Origin: Phytoactinopolyspora halotolerans
GTDB taxonomy: Bacteria; Actinomycetota; Actinomycetes; Jiangellales; Jiangellaceae
Reading direction: 5' to 3'
Assembly (NCBI RefSeq): GCF_010550675.1
Contig: NZ_JAAGOA010000021.1
Location: forward strand, 1-64,000
DNA length: 64,000 nt
In this document: positions 63,615 through 64,000 of the stretch, piece after piece
Position numbering within the stretch: the first letter of the stretch is position 1
Layout: each line of letters begins with the position of its first letter
Notes under the pieces: model-generated
Databases searched by the model: none
What the model was told of the DNA's origin: nothing
Seen by the model: only the letters and a program-made list of their open reading frames with translations
Program-made: the position numbers and the translations under genes

Positions 63615-64000
63615 GTGCAGCGTAGCGCGAGCGTGGAGTCCGGCGGGCGTCCATCGGGTCTGATCCAGTCGGCGGACCGCGCCTTGCGGGTGCTGGAAGC
63701 CGTCGGCGAGGTCGAGGAGGGCGTGACCGCGCGCCAGGTGGCCGAGCGGCTGAACATCGCGCTGGCCACCACGTACCACTTGCTCTCCACGCTGGTCCAT
63801 GCCGGCTATGTCGTGCATCTCGCCGACGAGCGCCGGTACGTCCTGGGCTACAAGGTGTACGACCTTGAAGCGGGGCTGCGGCGGCAGCTCCGGGTCACGC
63901 CCGCCACCAGGCGGGTGCTGCGGGACATTCACCGCGCAGCGGACGCTCCGGTGTATCTCGCGCTCTTCCGGGACCGTGAGGTCGCGATCGCCGACGTGGC
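63615..64000 (+). CDS. IclR family transcription regulator (partial, cut by window end)
   Basis: 128 codons visible from GTG 63615; an in-frame GTG at 63636 is an alternative start. N-terminal winged HTH with LIQSADRALRVLEAVGE, VTARQVAERLNIALATTYHL and LSTLVHAGYVVHLADERRYV. Then the start of the IclR effector domain (YVLGYKVYDLEAGLRRQL, DAPVYLALFRDREVAIADV). Such proteins usually repress or activate catabolic operons on ligand binding; the target is outside the window. Confidence 0.85.
   Translation, partial: MQRSASVESGGRPSGLIQSADRALRVLEAVGEVEEGVTARQVAERLNIALATTYHLLSTLVHAGYVVHLADERRYVLGYKVYDLEAGLRRQLRVTPATRRVLRDIHRAADAPVYLALFRDREVAIADV

Noticed and set aside
1-64000. CRISPR arrays, rRNA, tRNA or tmRNA genes
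   Set aside because: I saw no regularly spaced identical repeats with unique spacers and no recognisable RNA-gene sequence. A covariance-model scan would be decisive.

Overview
The window is high-GC DNA with dense GTG/ATG starts, large LuxR-type ATPase regulators, a Tad pilus locus, LAXTG/LPXTG-type surface proteins and a prfB-ftsE-ftsX-peptidase-smpB chromosomal block. This points to the chromosome of a Gram-positive actinomycete. The mix would suit a Jiangellales-like or related lineage, but I cannot prove the genus from sequence alone.

Layout. 0-1 kb: a probable insertion-sequence end and an ECF sigma gene. 1.4-6.7 kb: a giant repeat surface protein. 6.8-15.3 kb: a remnant ATPase/nuclease gene, a bifunctional penicillin-binding protein, an unrecognised helical protein, a NYN ribonuclease-like protein and a metallophosphoesterase. 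These genes are separated by five copies of one palindromic intergenic element. 15.3-18.1 kb: first large LuxR (LAL) regulator, followed by Rpn-like and PIN-like remnants. 18.9-26.9 kb: a second giant surface protein of 2653 residues. 27.3-33.6 kb: two overlapping lipoprotein genes, an AbiEi/DUF559-like gene bracketed by ~230-bp direct repeats, another lipoprotein, and a free-standing copy of the giant-protein repeat overlapping a Tat-exported DyP peroxidase. 33.8-46.4 kb: LAL regulator 2, ECF sigma gene 2, a sugar ABC transporter without its ATPase, a MalT-like regulator and LAL regulator 3. 46.6-51.1 kb: two degenerate UDP-GlcNAc 2-epimerase-like genes around a GT2 glycosyltransferase and a 63-residue LAXTG mini-protein. 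51.1-56.7 kb: a NUDIX-like gene and a seven-gene Tad operon. 57.0-64.0 kb: prfB, an LPDTG surface protein, ftsEX, an M23 peptidase, smpB and the start of an IclR regulator.

How parts may work together. Five sites share the pattern TGA-NNN-(17 or 18 nt)-CGTGCG, with an embedded ACGTCAC-like core. They lie upstream of both giant surface proteins and both epimerase-like genes, and beside the glycosyltransferase. I read this as one envelope/surface-display regulon driven by an ECF sigma factor or a shared DNA-binding regulator. Two ECF sigma genes in the window carry matching upstream motifs of their own, about 70 nt before their starts. The epimerase-like/GT2/LAXTG cluster plus the giant anchored proteins is the best candidate for an undescribed system here. 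The 57-64 kb block is housekeeping: translation termination, divisome control of peptidoglycan hydrolysis, and ribosome rescue.

Limits: all family names come from motif reading, not searches. Start codons were chosen by eye from ribosome binding sites, overlaps and paralogue alignment.
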